From positions 62,001-126,000 of the forward strand of contig JAJFFS010000011.1 of NCBI GenBank assembly GCA_021776515.1: DNA of 64,000 bases, given 5' to 3'. A model generated the notes under the pieces. It was given only the letters and a program-made list of their open reading frames with translations. It made no database searches and was not told the DNA's origin. Source of the stretch: Robiginitomaculum sp. GTDB taxonomy: Bacteria > Pseudomonadota > Alphaproteobacteria > Caulobacterales > Maricaulaceae. This document shows, piece after piece, positions 53,153 through 62,174 of this stretch (position 1 is its first letter; each line of letters opens with the position of its first letter). Position numbers and translations under genes: made by a program.

Positions 53153-53782
53153 ATGTTAACCCACAAGCAAATTTGGCGCGGACTTGATGTTCTGGCAACC
53201 CGTGCCGGGCTAAGTTCGTCGGGGCTGGCCCGTAAGGCTGGATTGGATGCAACAGCGTTTAATCCTTCCAAGCGCTATGTGGCAGGTGGCACACGCCTGC
53301 GCTGGCCCTCCACGGAAAGCATTGCCAAAGTACTGTCGGCAATGGGCGTCAGTTTTGAAGAATTTGCCGCCATGGCGAGCGGGAGTACGGCCACAGGGCA
53401 GCCGGTGCCGTTAATCGGCTTGGCGCAAGCTGGCTCTGGCGGGTTTTTTGATGATGCGGGCTATCCAGTTGGTTCGGGCTGGGATGAGGTGCGCTTTCCG
53501 GGCTTTGATGGCAGCCGTGCCTATGCGCTGGAAATTTCCGGTGATTCCATGGAGCCGGTATTTCGTGAAGGCGACCGCATTGTGGTGGCCCCGGAAGAAA
53601 GCGTGCGACGCGGTGACCGGGTGGTGGTCCGCACCCGCGATGGTGAAGTAATGGCCAAGGAATTACGGCGCATGACCGAAACTCGCATTGAACTGGCCTC
53701 ACTCAATACTGACTATCCGGATCGAACGCTAGATCGCCGCCATGTGGACTGGATCGCCCGCATCGTCTGGGCCAGTCAGTAA
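53153..53782 (+). CDS. S24-peptidase/LexA-like XRE transcriptional regulator
   Basis: 209 residues. N-terminal helix-turn-helix region (WRGLDVLATRAGLSSSGLARKAGLDATAFNPSKR, then STESIAKVLSAMGVSFEEF), a linker with an Ala-Gly bond (AQAGSGG) like the LexA/CI cleavage site, and a C-terminal S24 domain with the Ser of ISGDSMEPVF and the Lys of GEVMAKELRR. The complete Ser-Lys dyad means self-cleavage is possible, as in phage CI-like repressors. Its stop overlaps the adenosyltransferase start (TAATG). No phage genes are near, so it seems a chromosomal regulator. Confidence 0.87.
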   Translation: MLTHKQIWRGLDVLATRAGLSSSGLARKAGLDATAFNPSKRYVAGGTRLRWPSTESIAKVLSAMGVSFEEFAAMASGSTATGQPVPLIGLAQAGSGGFFDDAGYPVGSGWDEVRFPGFDGSRAYALEISGDSMEPVFREGDRIVVAPEESVRRGDRVVVRTRDGEVMAKELRRMTETRIELASLNTDYPDRTLDRRHVDWIARIVWASQ

Positions 53783-54345
53783 TGGTCAGGCTAACCAAAA
53801 TATACACCCGTACCGGGGATGCTGGCAAAACCCGCCTTGTGGGCGGCAAGCAGGTTAGCAAGGCTGATCTGCGCGTTGCCGCCTATGGCGATGTAGATGA
53901 AACCAATAGCGCCCTTGGTCTGGCGATTTGCGCTGTTGATGACGCCAGCCTTAAATCCATCTTGTTAAAAATTCAGAACACTCTTTTTGATCTGGGCGCT
54001 GATCTGGCTAACCCCGGCCCTGCTGCCCCTGATAAATCCCCGGTTTTACGCATAATTACAGAGCAGGTGACGTGGCTGGAAACGCAGATAGATGCCTTAA
54101 ATGCAAATCTTGCTCCCTTACAAAGTTTTGTCCTTCCTGGTGGTAGTGAAACAAGCGCACGTCTGCACCTTGCCCGTGCCATATGCCGCCGTGCCGAGCG
54201 CAATGCTGTTGCTCTTGGTCAAAACGAATCTATTAACAAACATGCGCTTGTATATCTTAACCGGCTTTCAGATTTTCTGTTTGTGGCTGCGCGTTACGTT
54301 AATCATCAAGATGTGGGTGATGTTTTATGGGTGCCGGGCGGATAA
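53782..54345 (+). CDS. Cob(I)alamin adenosyltransferase, PduO type
   Basis: 187 residues. Forms adenosylcobalamin from cob(I)alamin and ATP. N-terminal TKIYTRTGDAGKTRLVGG phosphate loop, ADLRVAAYGDVDETNSALGLA with the acidic helix, FVLPGGSETSARLHLARAICRRAERNAVAL with the conserved Arg cluster, and a C-terminal LNRLSDFLFVAARYVN. All conserved in MMAB/PduO. Its overlap with the S24 gene and closeness to etfB make the order regulator-adenosyltransferase-etfB-etfA, a common alphaproteobacterial one. Adenosylcobalamin would serve methylmalonyl-CoA mutase or ribonucleotide reductase elsewhere. Confidence 0.94.
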   Translation: MVRLTKIYTRTGDAGKTRLVGGKQVSKADLRVAAYGDVDETNSALGLAICAVDDASLKSILLKIQNTLFDLGADLANPGPAAPDKSPVLRIITEQVTWLETQIDALNANLAPLQSFVLPGGSETSARLHLARAICRRAERNAVALGQNESINKHALVYLNRLSDFLFVAARYVNHQDVGDVLWVPGG

Positions 54346-54443
54346 AGGGTGAGATTCTTCGCTAAGGGTACTTTACGATCCGCCCGACAATAGTGATATT
54401 GCCAAAGGAAAAATGATAAGATCAAAATATTAGGAGCGTGAAC

Positions 54444-55193
54444 ATGAAAGTTCTCGTGCCCGTAAAACGGGTGATTGATTATAACGTCAAGGCACGGGTA
54501 AAACCCGATGGCTCAGGCGTTGATCTGGCGAATGTAAAAATGTCCATGAACCCCTTTGGCGAGATCGCCGTGGAAGAAGCGGTTCGCCTGAAAGAAAAAG
54601 GTGTGGTCAACGAAATTGTAGTGGTTTCCATAGGCCCATCCCAGGCGCAGGAAACCATTCGCACGGCACTGGCCATGGGAGCTGATCGCGGTATTTTAAT
54701 TCAAACAGAAGAAACCGTAGAGCCTCTGTCGGTTGCCAAATTACTCAAAGCCGTTGTGAATGAGGAAAATCCTGAAATTGCCATTTTAGGCAAACAGGCG
54801 ATTGATGATGATGCCAATCAAACCGGCCAAATGCTGGCGGCATTACTGGATTGGCCACAAGGCACATTTGCCTCAAAGCTGGACATTGCCGATGGCAAAG
54901 CCGAGGTTATGCGCGAAGTAGATGGCGGTTTGCAAACCATATCTGTGGAACTGCCCGCCGTAATAACTACGGACCTGCGCCTTAATGAGCCACGTTATGC
55001 CAGCCTGCCCAATATTATGAAGGCCAAGCGCAAGCCTATAGATATAAAAACACCTGATGATTACGGCGTCTCTTTGGACGTCCGTCTGGAACAAACCAAT
55101 GTTGCCGAACCACCAAAGCGCGAAGCCGGTATTATTGTAGAATCAGTTGCTGAACTGGTTGAGAAATTAAAAAATCAGGCAGGAGTGATCTGA
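54444..55193 (+). CDS. etfB: Electron transfer flavoprotein beta subunit
   Basis: 249 residues. [18 protein letters not shown] start, [51 protein letters not shown] (AMP-binding loop), [26 protein letters not shown]. Together with EtfA it binds one FAD and one AMP and passes electrons from acyl-CoA dehydrogenases to the ETF:quinone oxidoreductase. TAGGAG precedes ATG 54444; GTG 54438 is an unlikely alternative. Stop overlaps etfA. Confidence 0.97.
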   Translation: MKVLVPVKRVIDYNVKARVKPDGSGVDLANVKMSMNPFGEIAVEEAVRLKEKGVVNEIVVVSIGPSQAQETIRTALAMGADRGILIQTEETVEPLSVAKLLKAVVNEENPEIAILGKQAIDDDANQTGQMLAALLDWPQGTFASKLDIADGKAEVMREVDGGLQTISVELPAVITTDLRLNEPRYASLPNIMKAKRKPIDIKTPDDYGVSLDVRLEQTNVAEPPKREAGIIVESVAELVEKLKNQAGVI

Positions 55194-56119
55194 TGGCTAT
55201 TCTGGTTGTTGGCGAACACGATAACGCACACCTTAGCGATGCCACTAATAAAACGGTTACGGCAGCAATAAAAATAGGCGGCGATGTTGATATTCTCATC
55301 GCTGGTGAAAATGCTGGTGATGTGGCTGCCGAGGCCGCAAAAATTGAGGGTGTGCGCAAAGTTCTGCACGCCGATGGTGCAAGCTTGGCCAAACAAATGG
55401 CCGAAGCCATGCAGGCTTTGATTGTGCCCCTGATGGGTGATTATGACGCCCTTCTGGCACCTGCCACCACCAACGGTAAAAACTATCTGCCCCGCATCGC
55501 CGCTGCGCTGGATGTTATGCAAATTTCCGAGATTATCTCGGTTGAGGCACCCGATACCTTTGTCCGCCCCATCTATGCTGGCAATGCCATGCAGACAGTG
55601 CGTTCAACCGACAAAATCAAGGTTATTACCGTACGCCCTACCGCATTTGAGGCTGCGAAAACGGGTGGCGGTGCATCTGTAACCAGTATTGACGCCCCGG
55701 CCGGTCCGTTCAAATCCACCTTTGTTGGCGAAGAACTAACCAAGTCAGACCGCCCTGAACTAACAGCTGCCAAGATTGTGATCTCTGGTGGTCGCGGCAT
55801 GGGTTCAGGCGAAAATTTTGTCATGATTGAACGCATTGCCGATAAACTGGGCGCTGCGGTTGGTGCCTCTCGTGCTGCCGTTGACGCAGGCTATGTGCCT
55901 AATGATTATCAGGTTGGTCAGACCGGCAAGGTTGTCGCTCCGGAGCTGTACATCGCTGTGGGCATTTCCGGCGCTATTCAGCATCTGGCAGGCATGAAGG
56001 ACTCCAAGGTGATTGTTGCCATTAACAAGGATGAAGACGCGCCGATATTTCAGGTGGCTGATTACGGCCTTGTGGCAGATTTGTTCAAGGCGCTGCCAGA
56101 ACTGGAAGACGCGCTTTAG
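55193..56119 (+). CDS. etfA: Electron transfer flavoprotein alpha subunit
   Basis: 308 residues. N-terminal Rossmann-like VVGEHDNAHLSDATNKTVTAA; C-terminal FAD-binding domain with SGGRGMGSGENFVMIERIADKLGAAVGASRAAVDAGYVPNDYQVGQTGKVVAPELYIAVGISGAIQHLAGM and INKDEDAPIFQVADYGLVADLF. Complete and of normal length. One-base overlap with etfB. Strong hairpin 8 nt after the stop. Members of the beta-oxidation pathway would deliver electrons to it. Confidence 0.97.
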   Translation: MAILVVGEHDNAHLSDATNKTVTAAIKIGGDVDILIAGENAGDVAAEAAKIEGVRKVLHADGASLAKQMAEAMQALIVPLMGDYDALLAPATTNGKNYLPRIAAALDVMQISEIISVEAPDTFVRPIYAGNAMQTVRSTDKIKVITVRPTAFEAAKTGGGASVTSIDAPAGPFKSTFVGEELTKSDRPELTAAKIVISGGRGMGSGENFVMIERIADKLGAAVGASRAAVDAGYVPNDYQVGQTGKVVAPELYIAVGISGAIQHLAGMKDSKVIVAINKDEDAPIFQVADYGLVADLFKALPELEDAL

Positions 56120-56126
56120 CCAAGCA

Positions 56127-56150
56127 CACCCGGATAGCAATATCCGGGTG
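56127..56150 (+). terminator. Probable terminator of the etfBA transcript
   Basis: Perfect 10-bp stem CACCCGGATA / TATCCGGGTG with a GCAA loop, 7 nt after the etfA stop, followed by GTTTC. The T-tract is short, so it may act as a pause or attenuating hairpin. Confidence 0.6.
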
Positions 56151-56199
56151 GTTTCGCAAAATGGGCTGATTATGGTGGCTTTCTTACAGGAGAGCGACC

Positions 56200-56376
56200 A
56201 TGGCATACACTATAGCCGGCATAGACATTGAAACCTTCAAACCATTATTTGGCCTGAATGAAGAGTTGGGCGTAAAAATAGAAACAATTTTTACCAACCC
56301 TGAAGCGCTCTATATTCATGCGTATAATGCCATGCATGGCTGTTTTGTCACAGAAATTCGACGCGTGCGCCCTTAA
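56200..56376 (+). CDS. 58-residue protein, internally deleted DUF1203-like
   Basis: ATG 56200 has a good Shine-Dalgarno (AGGAGAG, 5-6 nt upstream) and an ordinary stop at 56374-56376. The first part, AGIDIETFKPLFGLNEELG, resembles the beginning of DUF1203 (F.I.GL...F..LFGLSD). The second, IETIFTNPEALYIHAYNAMHGCFVTEIRRV, resembles its end (typically ...LFADPxxxYIHxHNAKPGCYAARV). A full-length DUF1203 is about 150 residues, so some 90 residues seem missing in frame. Whether it is a relic or a functional miniature is open. It lies between etfA and another small gene. Confidence 0.6.
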   Translation: MAYTIAGIDIETFKPLFGLNEELGVKIETIFTNPEALYIHAYNAMHGCFVTEIRRVRP

Positions 56377-56448
56377 TTTGTAAACACGTTCAAAAATGGC
56401 ATGAAGGTTGCGACAATCCATGAGTACTGTCTAAAAAAGGGACACCTC

Positions 56449-56634
56449 ATGGCTGAATATAAATCTATTGTTCCTAAAAAATTTCTCACCTGTCTGGCAC
56501 TGGCCAGCATTGCAGGTGCCGCTTTTGCACTGACACACTGGAGCAACGGCATAATGGAACTGGCCGCATGGATTATTCTGGCATTTTGTGCTGGTGGTCT
56601 GGTTTCCGTGCTTCAGGGCAAAGAAGGGCTTTGA
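56449..56634 (+). CDS. Small membrane protein
   Basis: 61 residues with two hydrophobic segments (KKFLTCLALASIAGAAFALTHW and IMELAAWIILAFCAGGLVSVL). Start MAEYKSIVPKK at 56449 (an AAGGG motif 9 nt upstream); an in-frame ATG at 56401 adds a non-membrane stretch. The 3' end overlaps the convergent TlpA-like gene by 22 nt. Function unknown; adjacent to the etf cluster in the same direction. Confidence 0.55.
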   Translation: MAEYKSIVPKKFLTCLALASIAGAAFALTHWSNGIMELAAWIILAFCAGGLVSVLQGKEGL

Positions 56635-57215
56635 ACCGCCGCAATAAGCGCCCGGGCATCTCCACCGTTCCAGTTAGCGCCACCTGAAAGCCTTGCCCGC
56701 TCCACCCCGTTCTTGTCATAAAGCACAGTAATGGGTAGCCCTGATGGCAGGCCTGGTACGGTAAGGTTTTTTGCTACGGCAAAACGATTGTCATGATAAA
56801 GCGCTATGTTCTTGATATTTGTTTCATTCAGAAATGCTTCGGCATCAGCCTTGCTGCGGTCCATATTTAATGCCAGCACCATAAAATCATCATTGCCGAT
56901 CTCGCCCTGCAAACGATCTAGTGAAGGCAGTTCTTCAACGCAGGGTGCACACCAGCTTGCCCATAGATTTAATAATACAGTTTTCCCGCGAAAATCCTTC
57001 AGACTGGCCTGACCATCCGGACCCTCAAAGGTAACATCCGGTTGCGCTGGTGGTGCCCCTAGCAACACCACCTCCTTCATTTCACCAACTAAATAAGTGG
57101 CAAGGGGGTTGCGGGCAGCCTTTGGGGTCGATAGCGATTGCGTAATCACGTATAGAAACCCGCCAACACCCATAACCAGAAGCATCAAGAGTGCATATTT
57201 TCTAAAATTGGACAT
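56613..57215 (-). CDS. TlpA/thioredoxin-family membrane-anchored disulfide oxidoreductase
   Basis: 200 residues. One N-terminal helix (YALLMLLVMGVGGFLYVITQS) anchors a periplasmic thioredoxin fold: DVTFEGPDGQASLKDFRGKTVLLNLWASWCAPCVEELPSL with the CxxC active site, ALNMDRSKADAEAFL, and GLPSGLPITVLYDKNGVERARLSG with the cis-Pro. This is the TlpA/ResA/CcmG class used in cytochrome maturation or periplasmic reduction. Divergent from argH across 28 nt; TlpA divergent to argH is common in alphaproteobacteria. Confidence 0.92.
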   Translation of the reverse strand: MSNFRKYALLMLLVMGVGGFLYVITQSLSTPKAARNPLATYLVGEMKEVVLLGAPPAQPDVTFEGPDGQASLKDFRGKTVLLNLWASWCAPCVEELPSLDRLQGEIGNDDFMVLALNMDRSKADAEAFLNETNIKNIALYHDNRFAVAKNLTVPGLPSGLPITVLYDKNGVERARLSGGANWNGGDARALIAAVQSPSLP

Positions 57216-57243
57216 GACTGGATTTTAGGCACAAGGTTCCCAA

Positions 57244-58668
57244 ATGACAAAAGACAATAACACTACGAATACATCTGACAACAAATCTGGAACCAACACG
57301 CTTTGGGGCGGTCGTTTTGACAGCGCGCCATCCTCCATTATGGAGGCCATCAATGCCTCTATCGGGGTTGATAAGCGCATGGCGGCAGAGGATCTGGCGG
57401 GATCGTCCGCCCATGCGGCTATGCTGGCCGCGTGCGGCATCATCAGTCATGAGGATGAAACGAGCATTCAGGCGGGGCTGAAACAAATAGCCGATGAAAT
57501 GGCTAAAGGTGAGTTTACGTTCTCCACAGCGCTGGAGGATATTCATATGAACATAGAGGCCCGCCTTGGCGAGCTAATCGGCGAGCCGGCAGGGCGTTTA
57601 CACACGGCACGGTCGCGTAATGATCAGGTGGCAACAGGCCTGCGACTTTGGCTGCGCGGGGCGCTGGATGATGTGGACACGCTGCTAGCCGCTTTTCAAC
57701 GCGCTCTTCTTGGCCTTGCCGAAGCCGAGGCCGACACCATAATGCCGGGCTTTACCCATTTACAAAGCGCCCAGCCGGTCAGCTTTGGCCATCATATGCT
57801 GGCCTATGTGGAAATGATGGCGCGAGACCGGGGCAGGTTTTCCGATGCCCGCAAACGCATCAACCAAAGCCCGCTGGGTGCAGCGGCACTGGCCGGAACA
57901 GCTTACCCCATAGATCGGGAAATGACGGCAAAGAAACTTGGCTTCGACAAACCTATGGCCAACTCGCTGGACGCGGTATCAGCGCGAGATTTTGCACTGG
58001 AATTTTTAAGCGCTGCCAGTATTTGCGCGGTGCATTTGTCACGCCTGGCCGAAGAACTGGTGATCTGGACCTCTGCCGGGTTTGCCTTTGTCAGCCTCAG
58101 CGATCAATTCTCTACCGGGTCATCTATTATGCCGCAAAAACGAAACCCGGATGCCGCCGAACTGGTGCGGGCCAAAACCGGACGCATTTGCGGCGACCTG
58201 AACGCATTACTGATGGTGATGAAGGGTTTGCCGCTGGCCTATTCCAAAGACATGCAAGAAGATAAAGAGCCTGTCTTTGACGCTTATGACGCGCTTTGCC
58301 TCAGTCTTTCGGCCATGACCGGCATGATGGGCGATCTTGGCGTTAATCGTGAAGCCCTGGGCGCGGCTGCCGGGGCGGCTTATTCAACAGCAACAGACCT
58401 GGCCGATTGGTTGGTTCGCGAAGCAGATGTTCCCTTTCGCGAGGCCCATCATATGACCGGGCAAATTGTCAAACTGGCGGAAACACAAAACAAGACCCTT
58501 TCCGCCCTGTCATTGCCTGATATGCAAAGTATTGCTCCAATGTTGAACAATACGGTATTTGACGTGCTAACACCGCAGGCATCCGCTGCCAGCCGCATTA
58601 GTTATGGCGGAACAGCACCTAAAAACGTGAAAACACAAATTAACATCTGGAAGGAAAATCTGTCATGA
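57244..58668 (+). CDS. argH: Argininosuccinate lyase
   Basis: 474 residues. Last step of arginine synthesis. [72 protein letters not shown] with the catalytic His, and [20 protein letters not shown] with the catalytic Ser loop, then the C-terminal [20 protein letters not shown] precedes ATG 57244. The lipoprotein gene starts inside its stop (ATGA). lysA, often next in the operon, is not found here. Confidence 0.97.
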   Translation: MTKDNNTTNTSDNKSGTNTLWGGRFDSAPSSIMEAINASIGVDKRMAAEDLAGSSAHAAMLAACGIISHEDETSIQAGLKQIADEMAKGEFTFSTALEDIHMNIEARLGELIGEPAGRLHTARSRNDQVATGLRLWLRGALDDVDTLLAAFQRALLGLAEAEADTIMPGFTHLQSAQPVSFGHHMLAYVEMMARDRGRFSDARKRINQSPLGAAALAGTAYPIDREMTAKKLGFDKPMANSLDAVSARDFALEFLSAASICAVHLSRLAEELVIWTSAGFAFVSLSDQFSTGSSIMPQKRNPDAAELVRAKTGRICGDLNALLMVMKGLPLAYSKDMQEDKEPVFDAYDALCLSLSAMTGMMGDLGVNREALGAAAGAAYSTATDLADWLVREADVPFREAHHMTGQIVKLAETQNKTLSALSLPDMQSIAPMLNNTVFDVLTPQASAASRISYGGTAPKNVKTQINIWKENLS

Positions 58669-58796
58669 AAATCAAGCTTTTCGCCGCACTGGCCGTCGTT
58701 ACACTGGCACTGGCTGCATGCGGCCTTCGTGATACCCCTGCTGTACCACCAGCAAAAGGGCAGGTCAGCCCACCAGCGGAACCCGTTGAAGATTGA
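58665..58796 (+). CDS. Small lipoprotein, LptM (YifL)-like
   Basis: 43 residues, with ATG at 58665 overlapping the argH stop (ATGA). Signal peptide [16 protein letters not shown] ends in a lipobox LAAC; the mature tail is short and Pro/Ala-rich ([24 protein letters not shown]). A tiny lipoprotein after argH is a standard alphaproteobacterial arrangement, and LptM of enterobacteria (also tiny, GLK.PLY-like) helps LptD oxidation. Exact orthology is unproven because the mature parts are not conserved. Confidence 0.8.
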   Translation: MKIKLFAALAVVTLALAACGLRDTPAVPPAKGQVSPPAEPVED

Positions 58797-58882
58797 CAGC
58801 CCTCAAATAGCGTAAGCGGTAGGGTGCTAACAATGACAGCCCTCAAATAGCGTAAGCGATAGGGTGCTAACAATGACAGCCC
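58794..58882. repeat. 40-bp tandem repeat, two copies and a partial third
   Basis: Copy 1, 58794-58833, and copy 2, 58834-58873, differ at one base (GCGG or GCGA before TAGGGTGC); a nine-base third start TGACAGCCC follows at 58874. The unit begins TGACAGCCCTCAAATAGCG and ends GTGCTAACAA. The first TGA is the stop codon of the small lipoprotein gene. AGC-CCT and AGGGTGCT can pair with a bulge. It lies at the convergent junction with the ubiH-like gene. Confidence 0.9.
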
Positions 58883-58894
58883 GTTAAAACGCGC

Positions 58895-60157
58895 TTAAGG
58901 CAAGTCGCCTTGCAAGAGTCTGGGTAGTTCGCCAATGCCGCCGCCCGCCTCGCGGGCAAAGAACCGCCGTGCCGGGCCAATTTTGTCTATGGCTGCCATA
59001 CCAAGGCCACGCAAGAGGCGAACCGGGGCCAGATCGTTAGAAAACAGCCGCACAAAACCTTCGGTTGCCGCCAGCAAGGCGGTGTTATCAAAACGCCGCC
59101 ATTGTTGATAACGCTCCAGCGCTATCGGGTCTGCTATATCCAGCCCGGCCCTGACCGTTTCCGCTAACACATCGGCCAGCGCTGCTGCATCGCGGATACC
59201 GGCATTAAAGCCTTGCCCGGCAATAGGGTGCATACCGTGGGCAGCATCGCCCACCAGCGCCAGACGTGGCGCAATATAATCTTCCACGACCATCAGCGTT
59301 AGGGGATAGGCCCAGCGCGGCCCCGCTGGCATCAACGCACCCAGAAACGAACCAAACCGGCGTTCCAGTTCAGCCTGAAAAAAGTCATCAGGTGCTGTTT
59401 TCAGATAGCGTGCCGCCGCCGGGGTTTCTGTCCACACCAGAGATGAGCGATTACCCGGCAAGGGCAATATGGCAAACGGGCCGTGAGGCAAAAAGTATTC
59501 ATGGGCTATGCCATTGTGGGGTTTGTCATGAGCGACTGTGGCCACCACGCCCCATTGGCCATAGCCCCAACCATGATGGCGAATGCCTGCCGCCTTACGG
59601 GCCGGGGAGCCACGCCCTTCCGCCCCAACAATCAAGGGCGCTCTCAGTATCTGCCCATCACTAAGGTGAACGCTGGCACTTGAGCCAGTAAAATCAAATT
59701 TTTCTGCCCGAACAGGGGCTATCAGATGAATGCCTTCACGGCTTCGGGCTTCATCCAGAAGCGCCATACGCATATAGCGATTTTCCACCATCCAGCCTAA
59801 TGGCTCACCGGCTTCTTGTCCGGTAAATTCACCCGCATCAAAATGTAAAAAAAACCGCCCCGGGCCACCTTTTCGCAAACCATCATGAGGTCGCCCATCC
59901 GACACCAGAATTTCGTTAATCGGGCCTTTGTTTTTGCCTAACCTGTCGGCAACACCCAGGGCCACCAGCATACGCATATTGGCAAAAGATATGGCTGATG
60001 ATCGCCCGTCAAATTCATCTGCCAGTTGCGTATCAAAGGGCAGGGCATCCACAACACAGATGTTCAGGCCAGCACTTTGCAATGCCAGCGCAGTGGTCAG
60101 GCCAACCAGCCCGCCGCCACAAATGATCGCATCGAATTGTTCGCCCTGTTTACTCAT
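58895..60157 (-). CDS. UbiH/COQ6-family FAD-dependent monooxygenase
   Basis: 420 residues. FAD-binding [20 protein letters not shown] (Rossmann), [19 protein letters not shown], and [28 protein letters not shown] (the second FAD motif GD...P..GQG.N). These place it with UbiH/UbiF/VisC hydroxylases of ubiquinone rings. Alphaproteobacterial members differ in regiospecificity, so which ring carbon it hydroxylates cannot be said. Single gene, divergent from the large secreted protein across 152 nt. Confidence 0.93.
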   Translation of the reverse strand: [420 protein letters not shown]

Positions 60158-60309
60158 GGAGCTATCATAACCCGGTTACAAAAGATGACTAGGCGTGGTC
60201 GCATAATACCGTTGAAATAGATTGTGTTACCCCCTAATGGCCTTTAAGGGCAATATATGATACACGTAACAAGATTCTTTGGTATTTAATATCTGTTGGG
60301 GATGACACT

Positions 60310-62037
60310 ATGTCTATTAGAAATTTCGTTTGTACAATCGCACTGCTATGGCTATTCATACCAGCGATTTCCCATGCACAACTGAATGCTGCTACTTTAC
60401 CATCGTCACGTGCGGTTGCGACAAACGAAATGGCGACTTTTTTTGCAACTATACTTAATGCCAACGCAACAGAGGTAACCAATTGTCAAATTGGACTGAG
60501 CTTTACGGCTCCTGCTGGCATGTCAATCGGTTACCAGACAACAGATGCGACAAACAATCTTATCGGAACAACAGATACACCGGCAAATATAGCTGCAGGC
60601 GGTGCGCAAAATTACCTCGTGCGGATAACCTCAACAGCAGTGTATAATGGCAAAATACCACTTACCTTCAATTGCGCTGAAGGTTCTGCTGTTTCCTTTA
60701 ATGCCGTTAACCAACCTGATCTACGTGTTACCGTTGCGCCAGGGCCTGATATTATCGCACTGGGGGCAACCATAAGCGGTGATGGCATTGTTAATGTAAA
60801 CCCCGACAACTTGCTTGGCGCCATGAGCATTTCTGCCATAAATGTAGGGGCCGCCGCCATTGCAGGGGCATCACACGGCAAAGCCGGGCCCGCTGCTAAT
60901 GAAGCAAGCATTACCGTTTCTGGAGAAACCGTGGACTTTCTGCTTGATAATCAGATTACGGTTCAAGTTTGTGAAACCGATGCTCTTAGCAACTGCCTCA
61001 GCCCCCTGGCCGCAAGCGTTACAACAAATATTGGTGATGGGGGTGCCACATTTTCTGCCTTTGTCGTTAAGGACCCCGTTCTGGCCTTACCCTTTTTCCC
61101 CAGTCATTTTCGCCTGAAAATTAATTTCAAGGGACCCGGTGGAGAACTGCTTGGCTCTACCAGTGCCGCACTCAATTCACCGGAAACGGCCAGTGCGAGC
61201 GATAAACCTGTCGGCGCATGGGAATTGATTGTGCGGGATGACAGTGACCCTGCATCAGATTTTGAACGGCGTGGCTTATTGATGATCCCTGAAGGGAATG
61301 ACCCGATATTTGGCTGGATTATGCGGGAGGATTTTTCGACATTCCCCAGCAAGATGATCGCCCAACCCATTCGTATGACAGGCACATTTGATCTGAACGC
61401 CAAAACCTTTACCGGCGTTATGGATTTTGTCGCCAAAGGCACTGTGCCTGCCGCCAGCCCCAATGTCGTGATGAACTATTCCAACGGGAAGTCGTTGTTT
61501 TTCACCTATGACGGAAGTAATACCCCGGACGCCCCCCAGGGAAAAAGCGATAATAAACCATCTATCCCCTTGATTAACCCTGTAAGCGGTAGAGGTCTTT
61601 TATTTGCAAAAATGGCATGGGCACAAGATTCCAGAACGGGCAGCGCTGCCGCAGATGCGGCCAAACTGGATCTAATGCATACGTTTGTTGATAGCACCGA
61701 TGTTTCCATTGGTGACCTTGTTGCCGATTTGGGTGTCAGTACGTTCACGGGAACTTTCAAGGGGTGCACGCTTAGCGGTAGCTATGACGGGAGCAAGACA
61801 GGCTTGTTTTTACGGGCCAGCCTTAGTTACACCGACTGTCCGGATCCCGTGGATAATGGCCCGCATACCGGTATGTTCTTTATCAATGAGGACCTTAGCC
61901 CAATTATCAGTATAGATTATCGTATTGGTACAGGTTCCCATGGTCTGCGTATTGCACCGACCAATGCTGTTATTTTTGCTGATGGATTTGAATCTGGCGA
62001 TACCACCGCATGGAGCACCGTGCTTTCAGATTTTTAG
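60310..62037 (+). CDS. Large secreted protein with a C-terminal DGFESGDTxAWS motif
   Basis: 575 residues. Signal peptide ends in WLFIPAISHAQ. The mature protein is Ala/Thr/Gly/Asp-rich and beta-like. Its N-terminal third has DUF11-like traits (ILNANATEVTNCQIGLSFTAPAG, NYLVRITSTAVYNGKIPLTFNC), the middle is a non-repetitive WELIVRDDSDPASDFERRG and GTFDLNAKTFTGVMDF region, the end has GTFKGCTLSGSYDG and finally IFADGFESGDTTAWSTVLSDF. The last motif is a short C-terminal signature of several proteobacterial exported proteins. Paired cysteines suggest disulfides. Function unknown; possibly surface-exposed or secreted. Single gene preceded by 152 nt. Confidence 0.65.
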   Translation: MSIRNFVCTIALLWLFIPAISHAQLNAATLPSSRAVATNEMATFFATILNANATEVTNCQIGLSFTAPAGMSIGYQTTDATNNLIGTTDTPANIAAGGAQNYLVRITSTAVYNGKIPLTFNCAEGSAVSFNAVNQPDLRVTVAPGPDIIALGATISGDGIVNVNPDNLLGAMSISAINVGAAAIAGASHGKAGPAANEASITVSGETVDFLLDNQITVQVCETDALSNCLSPLAASVTTNIGDGGATFSAFVVKDPVLALPFFPSHFRLKINFKGPGGELLGSTSAALNSPETASASDKPVGAWELIVRDDSDPASDFERRGLLMIPEGNDPIFGWIMREDFSTFPSKMIAQPIRMTGTFDLNAKTFTGVMDFVAKGTVPAASPNVVMNYSNGKSLFFTYDGSNTPDAPQGKSDNKPSIPLINPVSGRGLLFAKMAWAQDSRTGSAAADAAKLDLMHTFVDSTDVSIGDLVADLGVSTFTGTFKGCTLSGSYDGSKTGLFLRASLSYTDCPDPVDNGPHTGMFFINEDLSPIISIDYRIGTGSHGLRIAPTNAVIFADGFESGDTTAWSTVLSDF

Positions 62038-62174
62038 AAATTTAAACCCCGGTTTTCATACACGTATCTTTGCTTTATTTTACCTTTGGTGAAACACCTG
62101 TCAGGAAATACAGTCGCGCATTGATTTTTGCGATGCGCAGAGGCACAAGACCGTACACCATACGGGAAATAAAA

